This document shows, in pieces, positions 35,438 through 42,821 of a stretch of 64,000 nucleotides of DNA (position 1 is its first letter; the number at the start of each line of letters is the position of its first letter). This DNA is from Akkermansia muciniphila (GTDB taxonomy: Bacteria; Verrucomicrobiota; Verrucomicrobiia; Verrucomicrobiales; Akkermansiaceae), in NCBI GenBank assembly GCA_945901795.1, contig CAMDLP010000008.1:1-64000 (forward strand), read 5' to 3'. Made by a program: the position numbers and the translations under genes. The notes below the pieces were generated by a model, which was not told the DNA's origin, ran no database searches, and saw only the letters and a program-made list of their open reading frames with translations.

Positions 35438-36265
35438 TCAGGAAATCCGCCGGACCTCGACGCGGTCCCAAAACATCCGGTCCCGCCAGTCGCGGAAAAT
35501 TTCCTGATAGGTTTTGAGCTGCGGTCGCGTGGCCACCGCCTCACCTGCGACGAGAACTTCGTTCATGCCCGCCGGCGTCGTGAGGCTCCGCACCCGGGGA
35601 AACGCGTCACGCAGGATTTTCCGCGTGTGTGACTGCATTTTGCGGTGGCCGGCTCCGGTCACCAGATTCACCGCCAGCAAGCCGCCCGGAGCGGTGGCGC
35701 GGCGGAGATGGACCAGCAGCTCGGGATTCCAGGCCTGCGGGCGGAAAACGTCGGTCTTTCCCGCCAGATAGATGTCGTCGAACACCACGTCGAACTTGCG
35801 CTGGTTTCGCGCGAGCCACGGATAGGCGTCGGTGGTGATCACCTCGATGTCGAGCGCGTCGAGTTGCATGTGCTCGCGGGCGAGACCGACGATTTCCGCG
35901 TCGATGTCGATGGCGGTGAGTTTGCAATCCGGCAACAAGTGGCGCAGCACCCGGTAAGCCGTGCCGCCGGCCAGGCCGAGCATCAGGATCGAGCGCGGCG
36001 GGCCGTCCTTGCGCAGCAGCGCGGAGGCGGCGATGAGGTCCCACGCCAGTCCGGTTAGGAAACGGGTCTGGTGGAACGACGCATGCAGCGCCCCTGCGAC
36101 GCGGAACTCGGTGGCCAGCTCCGATTTCCAGATTTCCAGCGATTGAAAGCGAGTGTGGACGATTCCCGTGCGGCGCATCGGCGGGAGCATGTCGCGCGGA
36201 TTGGGCGGAGTCGAGGACTTCGGCGGGCTGGACAAGCGGGCGATCCGGCGCGAAAGAGATGCCAC
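35438..36265 (-). CDS. Spermidine-synthase-like protein
   Basis: 275 aa at most; ATGs at 36190 and 36178 are equally good starts and leave out a Ser/Pro-rich leader. The SAM-dependent fold shows SILMLGLAGGTAYRVLRHLL as the nucleotide loop, an acidic LTAIDIDAEIVGLAREHM, and VITTDAYPWLARNQRKFDVV with FDDIYL as in spermidine synthases (DVVFVDAF/DD). The C-terminal part (PGGLLAVNLVTGAGHRKM) fits. The key substrate Asp pair is only partly conserved, so it may act on something other than putrescine. Confidence 0.72.
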   Translation of the reverse strand: MASLSRRIARLSSPPKSSTPPNPRDMLPPMRRTGIVHTRFQSLEIWKSELATEFRVAGALHASFHQTRFLTGLAWDLIAASALLRKDGPPRSILMLGLAGGTAYRVLRHLLPDCKLTAIDIDAEIVGLAREHMQLDALDIEVITTDAYPWLARNQRKFDVVFDDIYLAGKTDVFRPQAWNPELLVHLRRATAPGGLLAVNLVTGAGHRKMQSHTRKILRDAFPRVRSLTTPAGMNEVLVAGEAVATRPQLKTYQEIFRDWRDRMFWDRVEVRRIS

Positions 36266-36270
36266 GCAGG

Positions 36271-36405
36271 ATGTTTCTCGAAATTCCCCATCGCTCGCCC
36301 TTGTGCGACTCTCACCGTGAGGAGGTCGCGAGTCTCGTGACGCACGCGGCGGGCGTGGTGTTCAGCATCGCGGCGCTGGTGACGATGGGCGGTTTTTTCA
36401 TTTGA
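36271..36405 (+). pseudogene. Hemolysin III (YqfA-like) N-terminal remnant
   Basis: 44 codons from the ATG at 36271 include HREEVASLVTHAAGVVFSIA and LVTMGGFFI, matching the start of the hemolysin III/YqfA family: a conserved EE-x2-x2-TH motif and the first membrane helix. The stop at 36403 follows immediately, where intact members continue with six more helices. It is therefore a truncated 5' piece, standing 31 bases before the BrnT-like gene. Confidence 0.5.
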
Positions 36406-36436
36406 CCCATTTGAAATAGCGCTGCATTTTTCAGGC

Positions 36437-36688
36437 GTGAAGTTCATACCGGGAGATGAAGCCAAGGGCAGTATGAAAGCCCGCGGTCTCACCTTCGAGA
36501 TGATCCTCACCGCCATCGCCGACGGCAAGATTCTCGCTTTCGAACCTTATCCGCAGCGTCCCGGCCAGATGCTCCTGATTGTTGAGATCGCGGGTTACGC
36601 CGTCGCCGCTCCATGCGAGCGGCGGGACGATGCCTGGCGCATTATCACCGCCTACCCGTCCCGCAAACACAAACGCCACTTGCCATGA
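36437..36688 (+). CDS. BrnT-like toxin
   Basis: 83 aa. The pattern TFEMILTAIADGKILAFEPY, then RPGQMLLIVEIAGYAVAAPC, and the C-terminal IITAYPSRKHKRHL match BrnT-type ribonuclease toxins (RelE-like fold). Its ATGA overlap with the next gene, and that gene's ribbon-helix-helix character, support a toxin-first module like brnTA. Whether it is still toxic cannot be judged, but the frame is intact and of normal length. Confidence 0.72.
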   Translation: MKFIPGDEAKGSMKARGLTFEMILTAIADGKILAFEPYPQRPGQMLLIVEIAGYAVAAPCERRDDAWRIITAYPSRKHKRHLP

Positions 36689-37008
36689 AAACGAAGCCCC
36701 GCATCAAATCCGTCGAGGAAGTCCCGCTCACCCCCTACGAGCAAGCCATCGAGGACGCCATCGACGAAAACGCTCCGCTCCAGCCCCTCAGCCCCGAGCG
36801 AAAAGCGGAATTCCAAGCCGCCGCCCGTGCCGCCCTGGTCGTCTTGCGTGGTGGCAAGCGTCCCGGCTCCGGTCGCAAGCCCCGTGCCTATGTCAAGACG
36901 ACGGTTCTTCTCGCCCCGGACGTCCGCGGCAAGCTCGAAATTCTCGCCAAGCAGGCCGGCAGCCTCAGCGCCGCGGTGGAAAAGGCGATCATGGCCCAGC
37001 CCGTTTGA
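36685..37008 (+). CDS. Ribbon-helix-helix antitoxin partner of the BrnT-like toxin
   Basis: 107 aa from the ATG at 36685, which overlaps the toxin stop. An acidic N-terminus (EEVPLTPYEQAIEDAIDENA) likely wraps the toxin. The C-terminus (GSGRKPRAYVKTTVLLAPDV, then RGKLEILAKQ) has a strand-helix-helix character typical of RHH repressors. It should bind its own promoter and the toxin. The order toxin-antitoxin matches BrnTA. Confidence 0.65.
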   Translation: MKTKPRIKSVEEVPLTPYEQAIEDAIDENAPLQPLSPERKAEFQAAARAALVVLRGGKRPGSGRKPRAYVKTTVLLAPDVRGKLEILAKQAGSLSAAVEKAIMAQPV

Positions 37009-37195
37009 GCGGTCACTCGACGAACATCGGTTCAATCCGATGGTTTTCCGTCACTGCCGGACCTGCTGACACCAAGCCACAGAAAACCATGAAAGCGACG
37101 CTTCGGATCGGCAATAGTATTTCTGAGCTCGAATCTTCCTCGACGGCGGCGCGTGGCCAGTGCTGGCTGTATCCCGCCACGTCCGCTTTTGAACC

Positions 37196-37264
37196 ATGCC
37201 CGAGTTCCCCGAAGTCGAAACCACGCGCCGCGGCATCGAGCTCAGAGTCCCTTCACCTTGTTAG
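37196..37264 (+). pseudogene. MutM (formamidopyrimidine-DNA glycosylase) 5' remnant
   Basis: From the ATG at 37196 the first 15 codons read MPEFPEVETTRRGIE, the diagnostic MutM/Nei N-terminus including the catalytic Pro2 and Glu3. The match ends abruptly and a stop follows at 37262. Only about 5 percent of the gene is present. It is cut where it meets the end of the minus-strand gene at 37242-37469. Confidence 0.65.
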
Positions 37265-37469
37265 CGGTGCCGGCAAGCACGGGCTTTTCGGTAGATCTGG
37301 AATCCACGGTGACCGTGCAGATGGTATGGAGCGGGAAGTCCACCCGGGGCGTGACCGAGGTCGATGGCCCGGTCGAGTTGCGCACTACCGCAGGAACACC
37401 TGAGGTCCAAGCCGAGCAAACGATCAGCGTGATCGCGCACCCAAGAAGAATCATGGTTTGCCGTTTCAT
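37242..37469 (-). CDS. Small secreted hypothetical protein
   Basis: 75 aa from the ATG at 37469. A hydrophobic N-terminus (MILLGCAITLIVCSAWTSGV) is a probable signal peptide. The mature part is Thr/Ser/Val-rich (NSTGPSTSVTPRVDFPLHTI) with no family known to me. Its 3' end overlaps the MutM remnant by 23 bases on the other strand, indicating that a rearrangement joined the two. It may be a real short gene or itself a truncated one. Confidence 0.45.
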   Translation of the reverse strand: MKRQTMILLGCAITLIVCSAWTSGVPAVVRNSTGPSTSVTPRVDFPLHTICTVTVDSRSTEKPVLAGTANKVKGL

Positions 37470-37676
37470 TGGTTTTGGGGGGTGTTGGTGCCGGGGGGGT
37501 GCGAGGAAAAACTCCCCGACACCGTGAACAATAACACAAGATGGCGTGGTTGCGAGCCGGGGTTTGCAAGGTGGGCGGGCTGATCTGCGGAAGGGAGCGC
37601 GAGATCGCCGCGCTGGGAATCGATGTCTGGATTTCGCGGGCTTGCGGTGGCGGGCGGGCGCGCTAGGGTTCGGGAA

Positions 37677-39176
37677 ATGAGTCGGCGATCGAGAAAACGC
37701 GGGGGGGCGGGGGGACGCCGTTGGTTGGGCAGGGCGGCGGTCTGGCTGCTGGTGCTCGGAGTGCTTGGATTGGGCGCGGGCTATGGCCTGCTGCGCCGCT
37801 ATCTGCACAGCGACGCGTTCCGGATTTTTCTATCAGCCGAGGCCGGTAAGGCCGCGGGCGTGACGGGTGAGTTCGCGCCTTTCGATTGGCAGGGCCTGGC
37901 GGTTGAGACGGAGTCATTCGTGGCGCGAGGCGACGGGCCGGTGACCGGACTGCGTGCGGACGGCTTGCACACGGAGATCGGACTCGGCGGGGTGCGGCGC
38001 GGCGTTTGGGAAATCCTCGGATCGAACGTGCGGCGTCTGGAAGTTTCCGTGGATGCGAGAAAACCGCTCAATGAGGCGCCGCCTAGGATCGAGCCCGGGG
38101 TGGCGAAGAAAGCGAAGCCCGCAGGCTGGTTTCCCAAGGAGGCGGAACTGCAAGGCATCGACGTGCGCGAGCTGGTGGTGAAGGTGATTCTCAACGAAGG
38201 TCTAGCAACGGCGAACGGCATCAACGTCCATGTCGAGCCGGCCGGGGCGAAGGACGCCTACCGCGCGGAGATCGAAGGCGGGACGGTCCGCCTGCCGTTC
38301 GGGATGGTGCCGGAGCTCCGGCTCGATCGCGCCCGGCTGCGCTATCAGGACAGCCGGGTTTTCCTGACTGAGATGAAAGTCGCCGCATGGGACAGCGGCC
38401 GCATCCAGGGCACCGGCGAGTGGGACATGGCGTCCCGGCAGTTTTTCATCGAGGGAGACGTCACCGGCGCGAAGTGCGAAAACGTCCTGAATGCAGATTG
38501 GTCGAAGCGGCTGACGGGGGATGTTACTTCAAGCTTCGGGTTGAACAACCGGCCGGGATTTCCGCAGGCGAGCGGTAAGCTAACCGTCAAGAACGGCGTG
38601 CTCACCGCCTTGCCGATGCTCGACGCGTTGGCCGCTTACGCCGACACGCGCCGTTTCCGGGTCCTGACGCTCAATGAAGCGCACACCGAGTGGAGCTGGA
38701 AATCGGGCGAACTCGCCCTGACGAACCTGGTGCTTGGCAGCGAGGGACTGGTGCGGATCGAGGGCTGCATGACCATCCGCGGTCGGCAAATGGATGGCGT
38801 TTTCCGCCTCGGGCTCGCTCCCGGCACGCTCGCCACCATTCCCGGAGCGGAGACGGACGTGTTCGCGCCCGGCGAGCGCGGTTTGCTTTGGACGACGCTG
38901 CGCATCACCGGCACCCTGGATGATCCGAAGGAGGACCTGACTAACCGGCTGATAGCAGCGGCGGGCCTGCGGATGTTCGAACAGCTTCCGGAGACGGGAG
39001 AACAGGCGCTCAAGTTCACCCGATCGCTGCTCGGTGATCCCTCTCCCAAGACGATCGAGAAGGGTGAGAAAATCATCAAGGAAACCCGCAAGACCGTGCG
39101 CGAAATCAGCGGGATTCTCGATGGCCTCCTCGGCGGAACACCGGAGGAGCCTGCCAAGGAAGACGAGCCGCAGTGA
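37677..39176 (+). CDS. AsmA-like envelope protein
   Basis: 499 aa from the ATG at 37677; the frame is open to 37623. The N-terminus is very basic and Gly-rich (encoded by runs of G) and precedes one transmembrane helix (AVWLLVLGVLGLGAGYGLL). A long periplasmic beta-rich domain follows, with LRADGLHTEIGLGGVRRGVW, RLDRARLRYQDSRVF and ASGKLTVKNGVLTALPMLD, as in AsmA/TamB-like proteins. These help lipid transport or outer-membrane assembly. The C-terminus is a charged helix (TIEKGEKIIKETRKTVREIS). Assignment rests on architecture. Confidence 0.65.
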   Translation: MSRRSRKRGGAGGRRWLGRAAVWLLVLGVLGLGAGYGLLRRYLHSDAFRIFLSAEAGKAAGVTGEFAPFDWQGLAVETESFVARGDGPVTGLRADGLHTEIGLGGVRRGVWEILGSNVRRLEVSVDARKPLNEAPPRIEPGVAKKAKPAGWFPKEAELQGIDVRELVVKVILNEGLATANGINVHVEPAGAKDAYRAEIEGGTVRLPFGMVPELRLDRARLRYQDSRVFLTEMKVAAWDSGRIQGTGEWDMASRQFFIEGDVTGAKCENVLNADWSKRLTGDVTSSFGLNNRPGFPQASGKLTVKNGVLTALPMLDALAAYADTRRFRVLTLNEAHTEWSWKSGELALTNLVLGSEGLVRIEGCMTIRGRQMDGVFRLGLAPGTLATIPGAETDVFAPGERGLLWTTLRITGTLDDPKEDLTNRLIAAAGLRMFEQLPETGEQALKFTRSLLGDPSPKTIEKGEKIIKETRKTVREISGILDGLLGGTPEEPAKEDEPQ

Positions 39177-39485
39177 AGCCCCGGATCACCCTCATCATCC
39201 CCGCCCACAACGAAGCGGCGTTCCTTCCCGCGTGCCTGGAGGCCGTGCCTGGAGGCAGCGGGCCGGATCGATGTCACGGTCGAGATCGTCGTCGTTCTCA
39301 ACCGTTGCACCGATGACACGGAGCGGATCGCGCGTCGCCACGGCTGCGTGATCGTCCGCGAGGACGCGAAAAATCTATCCGCCATCCGCAACCCCGCCTT
39401 CGTCCGCAAGGTTTTCCGCGGCGACGACCGGAAAGCCGCGGATCAATTCTGGTATGACGTGCGCTCGGATTGGTGGCGGGCATGA
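39173..39485 (+). pseudogene. GT2 glycosyltransferase remnant
   Basis: A GTG at 39173, overlapping the AsmA-like stop by four bases, begins KPRITLIIPAHNEAAFLPAC, the classic GT2 start. Near 39255 the frame shifts; the next frame continues DVTVEIVVVLNRCTDDTERI, ARRHGCVIVREDAKNLSAIR. It then jumps to a C-terminal end RKVFRGDDRKAADQFWYDVR and stops. So the gene has a frameshift and has lost its catalytic middle. The intact ancestor was probably cotranscribed with the AsmA-like gene. Confidence 0.7.
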
Positions 39486-39517
39486 AAAAAGCGAGGCTGC
39501 TTGCGCGGCCTCGCTTT
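39485..39517 (-). terminator. Rho-independent terminator after ssb
   Basis: On the minus strand the stem AAGCGAGGC / GCCTCGCTT with a 10-base loop is followed by TTTT. It lies 26 bases after the ssb stop and ends the ribosomal-protein operon. Confidence 0.75.
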
Positions 39518-39542
39518 GGGAGAAATCGGATCTACCAGGAAA

Positions 39543-40025
39543 TCAGAACGGGATGTCGTCGTCTTCCTGGAAGTCGTCGGCAGGGGCTGCGGACGCGCCT
39601 TGCGGCGGGCCGGAGTGTTGCTGGGGAGCGGAAGATGATTGTTGCGGGCGTTCGGAAAAATTGGCGCCGCCACTGTTGCCACCCGCGCCAGTGCCGCTGG
39701 AGAGGAACTGCATGTTCTCGCCGATCACGCGCAGTTTGCTGCGCTTTTTGCCGGTTTCCTTGTCGTCCCAGCTGTCGAGCTGGAGGCGGCCTTCGATGTA
39801 AACCGGGCGGCCCTTGACGAGATATTGCTGGGCGAGTTCCGCCTGGCGGCCCCACAGCGTGACTTCCACGAAGGTCGTCTCTTCCTGTTTCTGGCCTTGG
39901 TCGTTATTCCAAACACGATTGATGGCAAGGCTGATTTCGGAAACAGCGGTGCCTTTCGGAGTGTGGCGCAATTCGGGATCCCGGGTGAGATTGCCGATGA
40001 GCATGACTTTGTTGAGATTGGCCAT
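39543..40025 (-). CDS. ssb: Single-stranded DNA-binding protein
   Basis: 160 aa. The OB fold is clear: NKVMLIGNLTRDPELRHTPK, VSEISLAINRVW, TFVEVTLWGRQAELAQQYLV, GRPVYIEGRLQLDSWDDKET. The C-terminal tail is Gly/Pro/Gln-rich and ends DFQEDDDIPF, the acidic tip that recruits repair and replication partners. It binds single-stranded DNA as a tetramer. It follows rpsF, the usual neighbour, and is the last gene before the terminator. Confidence 0.96.
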   Translation of the reverse strand: MANLNKVMLIGNLTRDPELRHTPKGTAVSEISLAINRVWNNDQGQKQEETTFVEVTLWGRQAELAQQYLVKGRPVYIEGRLQLDSWDDKETGKKRSKLRVIGENMQFLSSGTGAGGNSGGANFSERPQQSSSAPQQHSGPPQGASAAPADDFQEDDDIPF

Positions 40026-40061
40026 AACAGGAGGATTTCTGGGGGTTGAGGAGAAGAACAG

Positions 40062-40080
40062 GCAGGAATGCCTGTGTCAC
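40062..40080 (-). repeat. 19-bp element abutting the rpsF stop (copy 2)
   Basis: On the minus strand GTGACACAGGCATTCCTGC begins one base after the rpsF TAA, the same spacing as after nadA (21250-21268). Here the surrounding bases give a perfect hairpin with arms ACAGGCA and TGCCTGT and a TTCC loop, in the 56-base gap between rpsF and ssb. Confidence 0.65.
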
Positions 40081-40081
40081 G

Positions 40082-40369
40082 TTAGGCGACGCGGACGAAG
40101 TGCTGGAGGTGGACGTGGCCGTTCAAGCGCAGACGGCTTTGGATCTTGGTGATCACTTCGGGTGCGCCTTGGAAGGTGTAGTTGACGTAGTGGCCGGACT
40201 CGAGGTGGCGGGATTCGTAGGCGAACTGGCGGCGGCCGAGTTGGGCGACCTTGTCGAGCGTGGCGCCTTCGGCTTCCATTTCCTTGGAAACGGTAGCGAC
40301 GAGCTCGTCAACGGTGCCTTCGAGGGACTTGGTGTTAAGGACGATCAGGCCTTGGTATTTGCGACTCAT
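40082..40369 (-). CDS. rpsF: 30S ribosomal protein bS6
   Basis: 95 aa from the ATG at 40369. It matches bS6: KYQGLIVLNTKSLEGTVDEL, VAQLGRRQFAYESRHLESGH and YVNYTFQGAPEVITKIQSRL. bS6 binds 16S rRNA with bS18 in the platform of the small subunit. The gene order pth-rpsF-ssb is common. Its start lies inside the end of pth, overlapping 35 bases, so translation is likely coupled. Confidence 0.95.
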   Translation of the reverse strand: MSRKYQGLIVLNTKSLEGTVDELVATVSKEMEAEGATLDKVAQLGRRQFAYESRHLESGHYVNYTFQGAPEVITKIQSRLRLNGHVHLQHFVRVA

Positions 40370-40952
40370 CTGGTGCTGGGAGTGGATTGTTACGTGTGTG
40401 AAAGCGATGCGCCGCAGTGGCGATGCCTTGGGAGCGCGCAAGCTGCACGGCATCCAGAGCGGTGGCAAGCATGTTTTCGAGAAGCGGGTGCTCGTCGGGC
40501 GAAAACTTGCCGAGGACGTGGCCGGTCATTTCGCCGGGTTCGCTGGCACCGATGCCGAGTTTGAGGCGGGGAAACGCGTCAGTGCCGAGGTGCTGGATGA
40601 TGGATTTGATGCCGTTGTGGCCGCCGGCGGAGCCTTTTTCGCGGAAACGCAGGGTGCCGAGCGGCAGGGCGACGTCGTCGTAAACGACCAGCATTTGCTC
40701 CGGCGTCCATTTGTGGAACGAGAGGATTTGCTGCACCGCGCGGCCGCTGAGGTTCATGAAAGTCTGCGGCTTGAAGAGGAGGGTGCCGGATTCGGGGATT
40801 TTGGCGAGCTGGCTCTGCCACTTGGGGGCGGACTGGAAGGTCGCTCCGGAGGCGGCGGCCAAGCGGTCGAGCACCATGAACCCGACGTTGTGGCGGGTCT
40901 GCTCGTATTGCTTCCCGGGATTTCCGAGACCGACGATGAGGGTGAAGGACAT
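40335..40952 (-). CDS. pth: Peptidyl-tRNA hydrolase
   Basis: 205 aa. Pth recycles tRNA from peptidyl-tRNA released during stalled translation. Visible are FTLIVGLGNPGKQYEQTRHN with catalytic His21, FKPQTFMNLSGRAV, VVYDDVALPLGTLRFREKGS and GGHNGIKSIIQHLGTDAFPR. Arg/Lys-containing C-terminal sequence extends beyond the usual end, and the last 12 codons overlap rpsF. It lies between rplY, separated by a terminator, and rpsF. Confidence 0.95.
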   Translation of the reverse strand: MSFTLIVGLGNPGKQYEQTRHNVGFMVLDRLAAASGATFQSAPKWQSQLAKIPESGTLLFKPQTFMNLSGRAVQQILSFHKWTPEQMLVVYDDVALPLGTLRFREKGSAGGHNGIKSIIQHLGTDAFPRLKLGIGASEPGEMTGHVLGKFSPDEHPLLENMLATALDAVQLARSQGIATAAHRFHTRNNPLPAPDESQIPRPDRP

Positions 40953-41012
40953 GGTGGGGTAAAAGCTGAAAAGCTGAGAAACTGAAAGGCTGAAACCGGA
41001 GATTTGAAATCA

Positions 41013-41050
41013 CAAAAAACGCCCGGGCCGCGAGAGCAGGCCGGGCGTTT
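41013..41050 (-). terminator. Strong terminator between rplY and pth
   Basis: On the minus strand a GC-rich stem built from AAACGCCCGGCC and GGCCCGGGCGTT with a 9-base loop is followed by TTTTT. It lies just after the rplY stop, so prs-rplY and pth-rpsF-ssb are probably separate or partly read-through units. Confidence 0.75.
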
Positions 41051-41073
41051 GGGAAGGAGCAATCGCTGGCGGA

Positions 41074-41670
41074 TCAGGCAGGAGTGCCGGCAGCGGCTTC
41101 GGAAACGGCTCCGGCTGGTTTGCCGATGTGCGCTACCACGACTTCCGCAGCGTGGGTTGCGCGGACGCCGGACGGGAAGGTGATGTCGCCGATGTGGAGC
41201 GAGTCGCCGACTTGCAGGTGGCTGATATCGACTTCGATGGTTTCGGGAAGATCGTTCGGAAGGCAGGTGATCTCGACCGCGTGGACATATTGTTCGACGA
41301 GGCCGCCGGCTTTGACACCTGCGGATTCACCGTTGAGGTGAGTCGGGATGTGGGCGGTGATGGCGGTGTTTTCGTCGATCGAACGGAAGTCGGCGTGAAG
41401 CGTGATGCCGGAGAGCGAGTCGTGCTGGATGGACTGGAGGAAGGCGAGGCGGGTGCCGTGGCCTTCGATTTCCAGATTGACGAGGATGTTTTCCGAGCTG
41501 CTGTGGGCGAGGAGGTCGGCGAAGGTCTTGGCATCGACCTTGAGGTTGATGTTTTCGGTGCCTTTTCCGTAGATGACGGAGGGAACCCAGCCTTCACGGC
41601 GCATTTGTTTGAGGCGGCCGGTGCCGCTGCGTGCGCGTGGTGCTGCTTGGAGTGTTGTCTTCTTGGCCAT
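41074..41670 (-). CDS. rplY: 50S ribosomal protein bL25 (Ctc form)
   Basis: 198 aa, the long Ctc-type form with two beta domains. Motifs: RSGTGRLKQMRREGWVPSVI and YGKGTENINLKVDAKTFADL at the N-terminus, ISALEIEG-like NILVNLEIEGHGTRLAFLQS, then HADFRSIDENTAITAHIPTH and CLPNDLPETIEVDISHLQVG. It binds 5S rRNA. It follows prs in the order prs-rplY-pth, widely conserved in bacteria. An alanine-rich C-terminal tail is typical. Confidence 0.95.
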   Translation of the reverse strand: MAKKTTLQAAPRARSGTGRLKQMRREGWVPSVIYGKGTENINLKVDAKTFADLLAHSSSENILVNLEIEGHGTRLAFLQSIQHDSLSGITLHADFRSIDENTAITAHIPTHLNGESAGVKAGGLVEQYVHAVEITCLPNDLPETIEVDISHLQVGDSLHIGDITFPSGVRATHAAEVVVAHIGKPAGAVSEAAAGTPA

Positions 41671-41794
41671 GACGTGAGGTCGTTGTGTATGATTTGCCGC
41701 CGGGGATTACTGCACCCAGTACGGGGGCGGCGTGTGTAGCGGCCGAAGCGGCGCTTGTCAAAAATTTGTTCGAGAATCGCTCGGTGGCGGTTTT

Positions 41795-42721
41795 TCAAAC
41801 GGCGAACAGCGAGGTGATCGACTGGCCGCCGTGAATCCGGCGGATCGCCTCGGCGAGCATGGGGGCGATGCTCACGACCTGGACTTTCGGGCCGGCGGCT
41901 TGTGGCACGGAATCGGTGGTGATGATTTCCTCGATCTTGGAATCGCGGATGCGCTGGTGGCCGAGCTCGGCCAGGATCGCGTGGGAGACTCCGGCGTAGA
42001 TGCGTTTGGCGCCGTTTTTGTGGAGGATTTCCGCAGCGGCGGTGAGGGTGCCAGCGGTTTCGGTCATGTCGTCCACCAGCAGGACGTCGCGGCCTTTGAC
42101 CTCGCCGATGACGTTCATGGCCTCGACGCGGGTGGCGCTGACCCGGTGTTTGGCGACGATGGCGAGCTCGGCGCCGAGGGCATCGGCATAGGCGCGGGCC
42201 ATTTTCACGCCACCGACGTCGGGCGAGACGACAGTGAGGTTGGAGGTGTCCGGGTGGCGTTCGCGGAGGTAGCCGATGAGCACGGATTTCGCGTAGAGGT
42301 GATCGACCGGGATGTCGAAAAATCCCTGGATTTGCGGCGCGTGGAGATCCATCGTGAGGACTCGGTTGACGCCGGCGGAGGTGAGTAAGTTAGCCACCAG
42401 CTTGGCGGTGATCGGCACGCGCGGCTGGTCCTTCCGATCTTGGCGGGCGTAGCCGAAGAAGGGCATCACCGCGGTGATGCGCTCGGCGCTGGCGCGGCGG
42501 GCGGCGTCCACCATGATCAGCAGCTCCATGATGTTGTGGTTGGTCGGCGGGCAGCTCGGCTGGACGATGAAAACATCCGCGCCGCGGACGTTCTCGTTGA
42601 TTTTCACCTCGGTCTCGCCGTCGGGAAAGGCGGAGACGTGGACGTCGGCGAGGGGTTGGCCGAGGTTGTCGGCGATGCGTTCGGCAAGGGCGCGGTGAGC
42701 GGTTCCACTGATGATTTTCAT
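41795..42721 (-). CDS. prs: Ribose-phosphate pyrophosphokinase
   Basis: 308 aa from the ATG at 42721. Prs makes PRPP from ribose 5-phosphate and ATP, the precursor of nucleotides, His, Trp and NAD. Signatures: VSAFPDGETEVKINENVRGA, VFIVQPSCPPTNHNIMELLI, FFGYARQDRKDQPRVPITAK, the Mg-binding MDLHAPQIQGFFDIPVDHLY, and the PRPP loop DVLLVDDMTETAGTLTAAAE. The length is typical. It is divergent from the exosortase gene, with about 100 bases between starts. Confidence 0.96.
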   Translation of the reverse strand: MKIISGTAHRALAERIADNLGQPLADVHVSAFPDGETEVKINENVRGADVFIVQPSCPPTNHNIMELLIMVDAARRASAERITAVMPFFGYARQDRKDQPRVPITAKLVANLLTSAGVNRVLTMDLHAPQIQGFFDIPVDHLYAKSVLIGYLRERHPDTSNLTVVSPDVGGVKMARAYADALGAELAIVAKHRVSATRVEAMNVIGEVKGRDVLLVDDMTETAGTLTAAAEILHKNGAKRIYAGVSHAILAELGHQRIRDSKIEEIITTDSVPQAAGPKVQVVSIAPMLAEAIRRIHGGQSITSLFAV

Positions 42722-42821
42722 GAGAAAAATGAGCGATAAACGGGAAGGCGGGCGGATTGTTGACAGTGGAGGGACCGTCGGCAATACTTTGCTCGGAAAT
42801 CGTCCAACCTATTCTTCCCTG

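Noticed and set aside
41732-42388. 218-aa plus-strand frame opposite prs
   Set aside because: Shadow of prs; Asp/Gly/Glu/Val-rich and without family motifs.
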